Shown here piece after piece: positions 7,489 to 13,636 of a DNA stretch of 45,582 nucleotides (position 1 is its first letter; each line of letters begins with the position of its first letter). Origin of the DNA: a virus. The notes beneath the pieces are model-generated. The model made no database searches and was not told where the DNA came from. It saw only the letters and a program-made list of their open reading frames with translations. The stretch spans positions 1-45,582 of IMG/VR virus record IMGVR_UViG_3300033145_000890. One strand, 5' to 3'. Position numbers and translations under genes: made by a program.

Positions 7489-7737
7489 ATGACAAAGTCA
7501 GAATACATCAAACAACACCCAAAATCATTTTTGGCTGAGGCATTAACATCTGCAAACTGGCCAAACAACACAGAAATTTGCCTTGTCAGCGGCCTCAACG
7601 CACCCTGGAACAAAAACTCAAACCTTTACAAGGCTTTGCAAGGCACGAGCGGAGAGTATGTTGTGGGTGGCCACCTGAAAAGGGGCACAGAGGGCTGGCA
7701 TTACGCAATAAAAAAAACAATTAACAAGGGAGCATAA
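7489..7737 (+). CDS. Hypothetical protein, 82 residues
   Basis: ATG 7489 follows GGAGGG. The product has a mid-region of Trp/Asn/Gly-rich sequence and ends basic; no membrane segment or Cys cluster. No family recognised. It ends where the next small gene begins (stop and ATG nearly abut), so the genes are co-translated. Confidence 0.65.
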   Translation: MTKSEYIKQHPKSFLAEALTSANWPNNTEICLVSGLNAPWNKNSNLYKALQGTSGEYVVGGHLKRGTEGWHYAIKKTINKGA

Positions 7738-7866
7738 ATGATTAAAGTATATTTAGCAGTATTTGTCAAGATGTTTTATGGTGTTTTTCTTTTAATAGCA
7801 GGACTTTACACCGCCTGGGTGATCTACGGCGGACTAAAATTAGCGGAGGTGATATGCAAATTATAG
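7738..7866 (+). CDS. Small membrane protein, 42 residues
   Basis: AGGGAG lies upstream of ATG 7738. Almost the whole product is hydrophobic (FYGVFLLIAGLYTAWVIYGG), predicting one inner-membrane helix. Its end overlaps the start of the next gene by 13 bases. Such early phage micro-membrane proteins often alter the host envelope, but no function can be assigned. Confidence 0.6.
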   Translation: MIKVYLAVFVKMFYGVFLLIAGLYTAWVIYGGLKLAEVICKL

Positions 7867-8063
7867 GGTTTGAGAAATTAACATGGCAAACATGGAGGCC
7901 GAGATCGGCAGAAGATTTCCCATGCATGATCTGCCACAAAAATTTAGCAACGCACCGACTAAAGTGCCAACTCAACAAGGTGGCCCGGCTAAACCTGGTC
8001 GTGTGCTTTTATTGCGCTCGACTGGAACCAGCTGAAATATTAACTAAGATTAAAGAACCTTAA
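7854..8063 (+). CDS. Small four-Cys zinc-binding protein, 69 residues
   Basis: ATG 7854 follows GCGGAGGTG. CMIC (about 24-27) and CFYC (about 51-54) form a two-knuckle zinc-binding pattern about 24 residues apart. Last gene of the rightward sigma-54-like operon, followed by hairpin 3. Function unknown; a transcription or nuclease modulator is possible. Confidence 0.65.
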   Translation: MQIIGFEKLTWQTWRPRSAEDFPCMICHKNLATHRLKCQLNKVARLNLVVCFYCARLEPAEILTKIKEP

Positions 8064-8072
8064 CCCACAACC

Positions 8073-8096
8073 GCCCCGGTCACTCATGGCCGGGGC
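8073..8096 (+). terminator. GC-rich hairpin 3 between convergent operons
   Basis: Same stem and loop as 6656-6679 (GCCCCGG ... CCGGGGC with an identical 10-base loop). It lies between the end of the rightward operon (8063) and the end of the leftward one (8100), where a terminator is expected, though no U tract is present. Confidence 0.6.
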
Positions 8097-8099
8097 TCA

Positions 8100-8327
8100 T
8101 CAACTATCTCCGTAAAAGTCTTTTAGGTTTTTTGTTAGTCCATCGTAGAGCTTTATTCCGTCCGGGTGCATTTTTTCGCGAGATGCAATAAATGTTCTGG
8201 CGTGGTTCAAGGTGGTAAGGATTTCATCTATCACAGCTTCTGGTATAACTCTTACTTTTCGAAAATATTGTGTTGATGCTAAAAAGTCTGGCGGGTTAAC
8301 GCCTGTTTTTGTTACTTTTTTCATCAT
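8100..8327 (-). CDS. Hypothetical protein, 75 residues
   Basis: Begins with two Met codons directly overlapping the upstream stop (GGATGATG), with GAGG in the preceding gene. The product is basic at the N-terminus and predicted helical afterwards. Last gene of the leftward accessory operon. No family recognised. Confidence 0.6.
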   Translation of the reverse strand: MMKKVTKTGVNPPDFLASTQYFRKVRVIPEAVIDEILTTLNHARTFIASREKMHPDGIKLYDGLTKNLKDFYGDS

Positions 8328-8560
8328 CCCTCACTTTCGGCAGCGGGCAATTTAATCTGATTATTGTAATATGCGTTCAGTAATTTGGCGCATAGCTCAC
8401 AGTCACTTTTTGCACCGTGAGACACAAAACCGGCCTCTGATGCACGGACGTTATTTGTTGCCAAAATGTATTCTTTACCGTCCTCATCAACTCCGAAATC
8501 GGCAAGCCACCAATTTTCGCCCCTATTATTCTGTGTGTCAGCTTTAAAGTAGGTTCGCAT
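8324..8560 (-). CDS. Conserved small protein, 78 residues (paralogue of 16031-16420)
   Basis: ATG 8560 overlaps the HNH stop (TAATG). The core WWLADFGVDEDGKEYILATNN and the end KLLNAYYNNQIKL match the C-terminal half of the 129-residue protein at 16031-16420 nearly residue for residue. It reads like a compact alpha/beta domain. Function unknown; two copies in one phage suggest an interchangeable accessory domain. Confidence 0.7.
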   Translation of the reverse strand: MRTYFKADTQNNRGENWWLADFGVDEDGKEYILATNNVRASEAGFVSHGAKSDCELCAKLLNAYYNNQIKLPAAESEG

Positions 8561-8841
8561 TAGCCTTTTTCCCCGAAATGCTCCCGTAAAATATGACATC
8601 GGAAACACAAAATTCTCACGTTCTCCCGGCTATCATCCCCGCCGGACCCCTTTGATTTAATATGAGCTAAATGGGCGGTATTGAATACCGTATCTCCATC
8701 CAATCTAATCCAATGCTTACATTCAGCGCATCGCCCGTGCTGTTCTTTCCATACTTGTTTTCTGAGCTTTGACCACTCGACAGCGGAAAGCTTGATTCTC
8801 TTATGCTTTGGTTGTGGGCTTGGTTTTGTTAGGGAGTACAT
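8560..8841 (-). CDS. HNH endonuclease, 93 residues
   Basis: Cys pairs CAEC (about 38-41) and CFRC (about 79-82) hold a beta-beta-alpha metal site, with the HNH core around AHLAHIKSKGSGG (about 58-70) and a downstream Asn in DSRENVRIL. Short free-standing HNH enzymes of this type are common in phages, often near packaging or replication genes. It overlaps the next gene by 1 base. The final domain length is usual for a stand-alone HNH. Confidence 0.8.
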   Translation of the reverse strand: MYSLTKPSPQPKHKRIKLSAVEWSKLRKQVWKEQHGRCAECKHWIRLDGDTVFNTAHLAHIKSKGSGGDDSRENVRILCFRCHILREHFGEKG

Positions 8842-9060
8842 TTATTTATACCACCCATGTCCGTCACTGATAGCCCGCCCCTGTAATTTAGGGTTAAATA
8901 TCCTATGCGCTCTTGGTAGCATATGATAATGATTAGGACATAATAGTAAATTAGACTTGCGGTCTTTCACGGTTGTACCGTCACAATTAACCCTCATGCC
9001 GTTTAGTTTAAAATATGCTGACCGTTTGAAATTTTTAAACCTTGAATGACTGCCTACCAT
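8842..9060 (-). CDS. Hypothetical protein, 72 residues
   Basis: AGGAGGGAGT precedes ATG 9060. Contains CPNHYHMLP near residue 41 and an earlier Cys in RVNCDG, so metal binding or an HNH-like relic is possible, but key residues cannot be confirmed. Ends directly before the HNH gene (8841), with which it may form a pair. Confidence 0.6.
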   Translation of the reverse strand: MVGSHSRFKNFKRSAYFKLNGMRVNCDGTTVKDRKSNLLLCPNHYHMLPRAHRIFNPKLQGRAISDGHGWYK

Positions 9061-9068
9061 ACTCCCTC

Positions 9069-9530
9069 CTATATAAACTGTAAGTATCTATAAACCATCT
9101 CTTCCATTTGTTCCGGGGTCATATTTTCGTGACCGTAAATAGATCCAATAAAGATGTCAATCGTACCCTTGAACAGGTTGTTAAATTCCGCATCCCCCAT
9201 TTTCGCAAACGAAATGCTATCCGCTTGCTCGGTCCATGTTCCATCAAGGTTGAACACCGTTTCAGAATACCCACATAGCTTTGCAATTGTCTTCCTAAAT
9301 TTGGTAAAGTTCTTTATCGGAGTTACGCTTTCAACGTTAGAAACCGGGTTCCAATTATCGAATCCTATTTTAAGCAGAGCGAAGTATTTTTTGTGAAATC
9401 CATAGTTCCGAATTTTAATTGCCTTAACTCGGATACCATCACCAATCTTATTTCTTTTATCCCAACTTTCTGCTTCGGGATCATCAAGCATGTAGGTTTG
9501 GGATCTGATTTTAACGATGGTTGTCTCCAT
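9069..9530 (-). CDS. DUF1367 family protein
   Basis: 153 residues. The segment IRNYGFHKKYFALLKIGFDNW (about 40-60, quoted in part) is the hallmark of DUF1367, a phage family in replication/recombination neighbourhoods thought to act on DNA; biochemical role is not settled. Good GGAG upstream. The start overlaps the 45-residue gene upstream by 20 bases. Confidence 0.8.
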   Translation of the reverse strand: METTIVKIRSQTYMLDDPEAESWDKRNKIGDGIRVKAIKIRNYGFHKKYFALLKIGFDNWNPVSNVESVTPIKNFTKFRKTIAKLCGYSETVFNLDGTWTEQADSISFAKMGDAEFNNLFKGTIDIFIGSIYGHENMTPEQMEEMVYRYLQFI

Positions 9531-9648
9531 TTTTCTCCTTCACCGGATGCAAAATCCTATACTCTTTCCATCCTATCATCCGATCATGGGTCCACTGCGC
9601 ATACCATTTCTCTGCATTGACAGGTTCTCTTTTTATGGATAGAGTCAT
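9511..9648 (-). CDS. Small protein, 45 residues
   Basis: ATG 9648 opens a 45-codon frame that overlaps the DUF1367 start; the overlap carries that gene's ribosome-binding site. The product is rich in Trp, His and Lys. GGTGAT lies upstream. No family recognised. Confidence 0.5.
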   Translation of the reverse strand: MTLSIKREPVNAEKWYAQWTHDRMIGWKEYRILHPVKEKNGDNHR

Positions 9649-9670
9649 GGTATCACCATTACGTATTGAG

Positions 9671-9931
9671 TTAAACCGAAACGTCTTCCTTTTCGGATTT
9701 CAACGACTTGTTAGTTTTCGTTGTTGATAATAAACCTAAAAGGTGCCGAATAAGCGTTCTTGTGTTCCATGGGTTTGCTTCCCATTTTCCATTCCATCGA
9801 GCTTCAACCATTATGCCACCAGTAATTTTTCCTGGCTCAGCGCTAAAAACACGATATGCTTCCGGCAAATCATCGTGGCCGGTGAAATCTGGGTGATCTT
9901 TTGGTAATTCCCATTCAAATATTTTTTTCAT
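9671..9931 (-). CDS. Hypothetical protein, 86 residues
   Basis: ATG 9931 follows AGGAGC; the frame is open further upstream but without a better site. The N-terminus (KIFEWELPKDHPD) is acidic and aromatic and the C-terminus Lys-rich. No family recognised. Confidence 0.6.
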   Translation of the reverse strand: MKKIFEWELPKDHPDFTGHDDLPEAYRVFSAEPGKITGGIMVEARWNGKWEANPWNTRTLIRHLLGLLSTTKTNKSLKSEKEDVSV

Positions 9932-9997
9932 ACGAGCTCCTAAGAAAACTAACAGTGAGATAAGCGGAAAGATTTCCACCTATCAATATAACAAGGG

Positions 9998-10162
9998 CTA
10001 CTCCAGTGGCCCCTCGGTCTTGTCGGTATATTTTTCAGGGCAACATCCGAGCTCGTACAAACGACATATTTTAATCCCGTTGCCCGAGAATGGCACAAAA
10101 CATTCCCTATCATAGCATTCTTCTTCCCGGACTTGGTATTTCTTCTTTTCTCGCTTTTTCAT
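9998..10162 (-). CDS. Small Cys-rich protein, 54 residues
   Basis: Strong AAGGAGG site before ATG 10162. Five Cys residues (about positions 16, 21, 33, 40, 41) follow a basic N-terminus (MKKREKKK), suggesting a zinc- or disulphide-stabilised domain. Overlooked easily because of its size. The 66 bases after its stop (9932-9997) hold nothing recognisable. Confidence 0.6.
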   Translation of the reverse strand: MKKREKKKYQVREEECYDRECFVPFSGNGIKICRLYELGCCPEKYTDKTEGPLE

Positions 10163-10192
10163 CCCCCTACCTCCTTTGCTTTTGTACCATAT

Positions 10193-10609
10193 TTACCTCA
10201 TTTCTGTCCAACAACCGTGCTCTGGAAAAGTGTCACCCCCATGGGGTGCATACCGGATCTCATCACGAAAGCAATCCTGTTTAAATTCAAACTCGTCACA
10301 ATTTTTACAATTCATCTTGAAATCAGGGTCATGTATAGCCCTGTCCAGACATCCAAGATATTTCGCGCAATGCAAGACCGCCCAGCTCCGGTCATGGTGA
10401 ATATGGCTGGTTGGTCCTGAGCTTTTTCGATAAACTGTCTTATTGTGCTGCTGACAACCGCATGAATTATTATCGTTTGGCCTTCGTCTTAAAACTATCG
10501 CTCCACAAAATGAGCATTTATATTCCCCTAGGTATTGCCAATATGTATTCCCGTTGGGCGCTGTTCTTAATATCTTTCCTGCATTTTTATCTATTAAGTC
10601 TAATGACAT
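10193..10609 (-). CDS. Cys-rich zinc-binding protein, 138 residues
   Basis: An N-terminal zinc ribbon (CSFCGAIVLRRR ... SCGCQQH, about 32-55) resembles ribbons found beside phage HNH and AP2-like domains. A second Cys cluster (CNKNCDEF-like, CKNC about residue 101) follows. Likely DNA- or RNA-binding. No catalytic HNH motif is visible. It lies 3 bases after the DUF1064 gene. Confidence 0.6.
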   Translation of the reverse strand: MSLDLIDKNAGKILRTAPNGNTYWQYLGEYKCSFCGAIVLRRRPNDNNSCGCQQHNKTVYRKSSGPTSHIHHDRSWAVLHCAKYLGCLDRAIHDPDFKMNCKNCDEFEFKQDCFRDEIRYAPHGGDTFPEHGCWTEMR

Positions 10610-10611
10610 GA

Positions 10612-10917
10612 TTACCTCTCGATTATCTCTACGGGATACAGCGCTTCAACCATTTTCTTGTTTCTGATATATCCCTTTGTTTTCTTGCCTTTTACATCTA
10701 TAAATTCAACATTCCCGTCTTCATAGAACACCTGGAAGTCTGCTGAGTATGTCACTCTTCCGGGTAGATCAAACTTGGGTTGTCGAAGGAAAAACAAAAC
10801 TGTCCCACATTTTTCAAGCAGTTTTAATTGATCATAATATCGAGCTTCTTTAGCACTTCTAAATTTCAGTCCATCTCTCACAGTTATTATATTTTTGAAT
10901 TTGTGTTGGATTCTCAT
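10612..10917 (-). CDS. DUF1064 family nuclease-like protein
   Basis: 101 residues. FRSAKEARYYDQLKLLEK (about 19-36), QPKFDL, TYSADFQVFYEDG and VEFIDVKGKKT follow the DUF1064 pattern, a small PD-(D/E)XK-fold family of phages linked to Holliday-junction resolution. The D..EF-D-K residues of the active centre (ADF, EFIDVKGK) are present. Likely helps resolve branched replication intermediates before packaging. The start overlaps the next upstream gene's end. Confidence 0.8.
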   Translation of the reverse strand: MRIQHKFKNIITVRDGLKFRSAKEARYYDQLKLLEKCGTVLFFLRQPKFDLPGRVTYSADFQVFYEDGNVEFIDVKGKKTKGYIRNKKMVEALYPVEIIER

Positions 10918-11117
10918 GTTTCAATATCCCATTTTATCTCTCGCTCACACCAGGGACAGTATTTAAACGATCTAAATAGACAACGATGCGAATAGTTTTT
11001 ATATAAACGAACAGCTTTTTTCCAGCCCTCACACCGCATGACAGAATCGCACACCACACTTTCGGGACTCATATCGTAGCGTATGGCTTCAATTAGCTTC
11101 TCTGCTTTTTTTTTCAT
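10914..11117 (-). CDS. Small Cys protein, 67 residues
   Basis: Coupled to the upstream gene by ATGA overlap, with GGAGGGAG before the start. It has four Cys (about 23, 29, 46 and CPWC at 54-57), ending with CPWCEREIKW, which looks like a zinc knuckle. Helical N-terminus. No family recognised. Confidence 0.6.
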   Translation of the reverse strand: MKKKAEKLIEAIRYDMSPESVVCDSVMRCEGWKKAVRLYKNYSHRCLFRSFKYCPWCEREIKWDIET

Positions 11118-11248
11118 GGCTCCCTCCGATCACGCCCGGATCTGCGTTGTTTAATCCGCCGGCCATCTGTGTAAATACACTTCCTGCGCTCTAAAAACGG
11201 CATGACTTTACCGCCAACGCGTCTTTCTTTAACTCGCCTATCGTCCAT
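11114..11248 (-). CDS. Small Arg-rich protein with RRSGRDRR motif, 44 residues
   Basis: ATG 11248 follows GAGGAGGG. The product is almost a third Arg/Lys, with KVMPFLERRK and RRSGRDRR; a related 49-residue protein (ERRGGIPVMPH ... RRSGEDRR) is encoded at 13384-13533. Both are likely nucleic-acid or metal/phosphate-binding small proteins, but no function is known. Missed by ordinary length cut-offs. Confidence 0.6.
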   Translation of the reverse strand: MDDRRVKERRVGGKVMPFLERRKCIYTDGRRIKQRRSGRDRREP

Positions 11249-11441
11249 TATTACCCTCCTCTATAGCACCAACGATTAGCGCTAAAATGTCATTGCGTGC
11301 CCCGGCTAATGAATTCGCCCTTTCCCACTGGATTTGATATTCATCCCGGCTCTTTTTCAACCCCCGAAACAATAAAAAACACATGCAGAACCATCCGAAT
11401 ATACCGCAACAAAAACCTAAACCGAATAATAGCCATGTCAT
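11238..11441 (-). CDS. Membrane-anchored coiled-coil protein, 67 residues
   Basis: A hydrophobic N-terminal helix (LLFGLGFCCGIFGWFCMCFL, residues 4-23) is followed by a charged helical tail. One inner-membrane segment with a cytoplasmic tail is predicted. Overlaps both neighbours by a few bases. It could be an envelope modifier; a spanin role is unlikely here, away from the lysis genes. Confidence 0.6.
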   Translation of the reverse strand: MTWLLFGLGFCCGIFGWFCMCFLLFRGLKKSRDEYQIQWERANSLAGARNDILALIVGAIEEGNNGR

Positions 11442-11728
11442 TTTGCCGCCTCCTTCCGTACTCTCAATTTTTTTCTTATTAAGTGTATTTTCCCCTCAAT
11501 CATATTAAAGTTGGAATGATACCCTTTCCATTCAGGGTAAAGCTCATATAATAACTTCCAAAATTTATCTCTGGAATCACTTAGAGCAGCAGAAAAATAA
11601 TCTAAACCCATCTCTGCATGTTCGCGCTGTTTTAAGAGTTCATCCAAAAGCCTTTTTTCCATTTCCGTTACGAAAAATTCACTGCCTGACAAATCAACTT
11701 CTTTTGATTTTGTTTTTTTCTTTATCAT
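11438..11728 (-). CDS. Hypothetical helical protein, 96 residues
   Basis: GGAG before ATG 11728. Entirely charged/helical with Lys-rich ends; no Cys motif or membrane segment. Directly follows the 126-residue membrane protein and precedes the 67-residue one, all overlapping or abutting, so the three are co-expressed. Confidence 0.6.
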   Translation of the reverse strand: MIKKKTKSKEVDLSGSEFFVTEMEKRLLDELLKQREHAEMGLDYFSAALSDSRDKFWKLLYELYPEWKGYHSNFNMIEGKIHLIRKKLRVRKEAAK

Positions 11729-12109
11729 TTATTCTCCTTTTTTAACAATTCCCTTTTTCATTTTAACCGGCTTGAAGAACTCTTTCTTACTCTTGATATA
11801 TTCTTCAAGTGCTTCAAAATCAAGTACCTGGCTCGGCGATGCGACAAGCATGAAAAGTTTGTCAAACTTGCAAGCCACACGGTATTCCCCTTCCCGGGTC
11901 TCGATATATTTATCAAGTTCCTTTGCCCTTGTCTGCCAGGTGTCGCGGCTATCTGTTAGCTCTGCGATCTCAACCCTCAGTTCTGGAATTCGCCAACCGG
12001 TATTGAAAATTCCATTGACAATAAAAAAAACACAGATAATAAAAACACCAATGCCGATGATAACTTTTACTCGATCCCATATTATTTCTTTGATGATTAG
12101 TTCATCCAT
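11729..12109 (-). CDS. Membrane-anchored coiled-coil protein, 126 residues
   Basis: AAGGAGG precedes ATG 12109. One membrane helix (VIIGIGVFIICVFFIVNGIF, about 16-35) is followed by a heptad-like region (ELRVEIAELTDSRDTW...) and a Lys-rich C-terminus. The fold resembles i-spanin-like or superinfection-related small membrane proteins, but position in the accessory block argues against lysis. Confidence 0.6.
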   Translation of the reverse strand: MDELIIKEIIWDRVKVIIGIGVFIICVFFIVNGIFNTGWRIPELRVEIAELTDSRDTWQTRAKELDKYIETREGEYRVACKFDKLFMLVASPSQVLDFEALEEYIKSKKEFFKPVKMKKGIVKKGE

Positions 12110-12122
12110 TCAGACCTCCTTA

Positions 12123-12188
12123 TCATGCTAATAAGCTGTAAATATAACCCCTTACCTTACAATTTTCTGCTGCTTCTTGTATTTTCAT
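12123..12188 (-). CDS. Very short open frame, 21 residues
   Basis: GGAGG precedes ATG 12188, giving MKIQEAAENCKVRGYIYSLL and one more residue. A perfect ribosome-binding site argues that it is translated, perhaps as a leader for the membrane gene at 12109. It may also be a truncated remnant. Confidence 0.4.
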   Translation of the reverse strand: MKIQEAAENCKVRGYIYSLLA

Positions 12189-12288
12189 GATCCTCCTTTA
12201 TGGCCTGGGCGTAGAAAGCCTTTTTATGAGATAGTCCTTTAATCACATATTAGCCTTTATGCAGACAAAAAATAGTGTTGTATCCGAA

Positions 12289-12862
12289 TTAAATTAATAA
12301 TTTTGGCTGAAAATGCTTCTTTAGTTTTGCCCCTTTTACTTTGTTCTGCTCAGCCCACATGGGTTGTAGATTCTTTAATGCCCAGCACCGTTTAAAATCA
12401 GTATGCTCCGGTTTCGTATAATTAAATACTGACTTTGGGATCTCGTGGTCTATGTGCCATTTACCATAATTATCCCATGACATACCGTCCTTAAACTGTT
12501 TTTCTAAATGCTTTTTTAACTCATTAAGAGAATAACCGACCAATTTTTCCCAATTGCGATCATTTTTATTACCATTTAACGCTTTATAAATAGCCCTTGA
12601 TATACTTTTATTCAATCTGTATTGTGAGCTTTCTCTTTTTTTTCTGTCTTTTTCCCTTGCACGCTCCTTAACTTCTGATCGTTGCCCGTATTCTTTCCAA
12701 TATTCTTTTTGATATTCTTTTGCTTTATTTTTAGCATATGGGCGTTCCCTATATTTCTTTAAGTATATTTTTTTTTGATTCTTTGTTTACTTCTCGATAA
12801 GCCTTCCTCATCTCTTTAACTTCAGGTCGGCTTTCATATTCTTTAGAATATTCTGTTCGCAT
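12289..12862 (-). pseudogene. HNH endonuclease, split by a frameshift in a run of nine A
   Basis: An ATG at 12862 opens a frame with tyrosine/lysine repeats (EYSKEYESRPEVKEMRK) that stops soon after a run of nine A on the coding strand (12768-12776). Dropping one A joins it to the downstream frame (RERPYAKNKAKEYQKEY...) and then to an HNH domain (WHIDHEIPKSVFNY, KNLQPMWAEQNKVKG), for 190 residues in all. This is the usual domain order of free-standing phage HNH homing enzymes. So it is inactivated, misassembled in a homopolymer, or uses slippage; the A run is a natural slippage site. It sits directly behind the candidate small RNA. Confidence 0.7.
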
Positions 12863-12867
12863 TCAAT

Positions 12868-12904
12868 AAAAAAAGCCCCGCAAGATTCTTCCTCTTGAAG
12901 GGCT
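12868..12904 (-). terminator. Intrinsic terminator
   Basis: On the minus strand AGCCC-TT-CAAGA pairs with TCTTG-CG-GGGCT around a 7-base loop and is followed by seven T (12874-12868). This is a textbook rho-independent terminator, ending the small RNA that starts near 12967. It lies only a few bases before the HNH start codon. Confidence 0.8.
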
Positions 12905-12967
12905 TTTGATCATTTGGGGCAGACAAGACCGTAACCAGCGGCTTTACCTCTCGGTAAATACCCCAAA
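12868..12967 (-). ncRNA. Candidate small structured RNA, about 100 nt
   Basis: The stretch has its own promoter (12974-13002) and terminator (12868-12904). Its 5' half folds as a three-way junction: outer stem GGGGTA/TGCCCC (12959-12964 with 12916-12921), a hairpin TTTACC-GAGA-GGTAAA with a GNRA tetraloop, and a hairpin CCG-CTGGTTA-CGG. No open frame of significance fills it. The outer-stem strand GCCCC could alternatively pair with GGGGC of the terminator, so switch-like behaviour is possible. It does not match tRNA or any riboswitch I know. Confidence 0.6.
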
Positions 12968-12973
12968 AATATA

Positions 12974-13002
12974 ATACTATTATCATTGGTTAAACTTGTC
13001 AT
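12974..13002 (-). promoter_or_regulatory. Promoter for the candidate small RNA
   Basis: On the minus strand ATGACA (13002-12997), 17 bases, TAGTAT (12979-12974). Expected start is about 12967, a few bases before the GGGG that opens the RNA's outer stem. Confidence 0.6.
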
Positions 13003-13034
13003 ACTCAGAATATTAAACCACAATCCAAAGAATG

Positions 13035-13355
13035 TCAATCATTTTTTATCCTGGATGGATTTTTAGGCGGAATATATGCTTTCCTGTTGCCTTTTTTATC
13101 ATAGATATTGGCGCCGCCGTTTCGTTTATGCACGATATAACCCGCTGCATTCCCTTGATTATCCCTGACAATCCTATCATTTCCATATCTTTGTGGGCTA
13201 TTATCCCAGTTGTTCGGGCTATTATCCCAGTTAGATGAAGAATTTTCCCAGTTGCTTGCTGAATTTTCCCAGTTATTCGGGCTTGAGTTCCAGTCCTGCG
13301 CCAACACCAAAATTGGCAACGATAATAATACAATGATAATACATAGCTTTTTCAT
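13035..13355 (-). CDS. Exported repeat protein with signal peptide, 106 residues
   Basis: The N-terminus (MKKLCIIIVLLSLPILVLAQ) is a typical Sec signal peptide, cleaved after the Ala. It is followed by five or so imperfect 7-9-residue repeats with the core NNWENS / NNWDNSP (about 25-62) and a GIYD/GYI-type end (NIYDKKGNRKAYIPP). A similar NSPYNWENS repeat family occurs in secreted proteins of Gram-negative bacteria and their phages. It would act in the periplasm or outside the cell. Good GGGGG/AAAG upstream of ATG 13355. It is the only exported protein encoded in the early leftward block. Confidence 0.75.
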   Translation of the reverse strand: MKKLCIIIVLLSLPILVLAQDWNSSPNNWENSASNWENSSSNWDNSPNNWDNSPQRYGNDRIVRDNQGNAAGYIVHKRNGGANIYDKKGNRKAYIPPKNPSRIKND

Positions 13356-13383
13356 TTTATCCCCCTTTCTGGAAAATATAATC

Positions 13384-13533
13384 TCAGTTTGTCGATCCCC
13401 GTCTGTCCTCCCCGGATCGTCTCACAACAACCCGCCGTTCTATATATTTCCGCCGGCCAGATTCGCCACGGCGTTCCATATGAGGCATTACCGGGATACC
13501 GCCACGTCTTTCACCTTTTCGTCTATTTTGCAT
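13384..13533 (-). CDS. Small Arg-rich protein with RRSGEDRR motif, 49 residues
   Basis: ATG 13533 opens 49 codons with NRRKGERRGGIPVMP and RRSGEDRRG. It is a paralogue in style of the 44-residue protein at 11114-11248. Its start overlaps the end of the 37-residue gene upstream. No function is known. Confidence 0.6.
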   Translation of the reverse strand: MQNRRKGERRGGIPVMPHMERRGESGRRKYIERRVVVRRSGEDRRGSTN

Positions 13534-13636
13534 TTTTCTGCCCCTGCAAAACTATAATTGCATTGATAACCCAATCGGCTAAAATGGGTTCAATCTCACC
13601 TTCTTTGGGTTTTTTGGGTTTATTTGTTTTGTTCAT
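13523..13636 (-). CDS. Small protein, 37 residues
   Basis: GAGAGGTAG precedes ATG 13636. The product starts with Lys/Pro (KTNKPKKPKEGE) and ends with an amphipathic helix. It overlaps the upstream ATPase gene end and the following Arg-rich gene, so it is coupled to both. Confidence 0.5.
   Translation of the reverse strand: MNKTNKPKKPKEGEIEPILADWVINAIIVLQGQKNAK

Noticed and set aside
12868-12967. tRNA interpretation of the structured RNA
   Set aside because: D-arm-like and anticodon-arm-like hairpins are present, but there is no T-arm consensus and no acceptor pairing of tRNA length.
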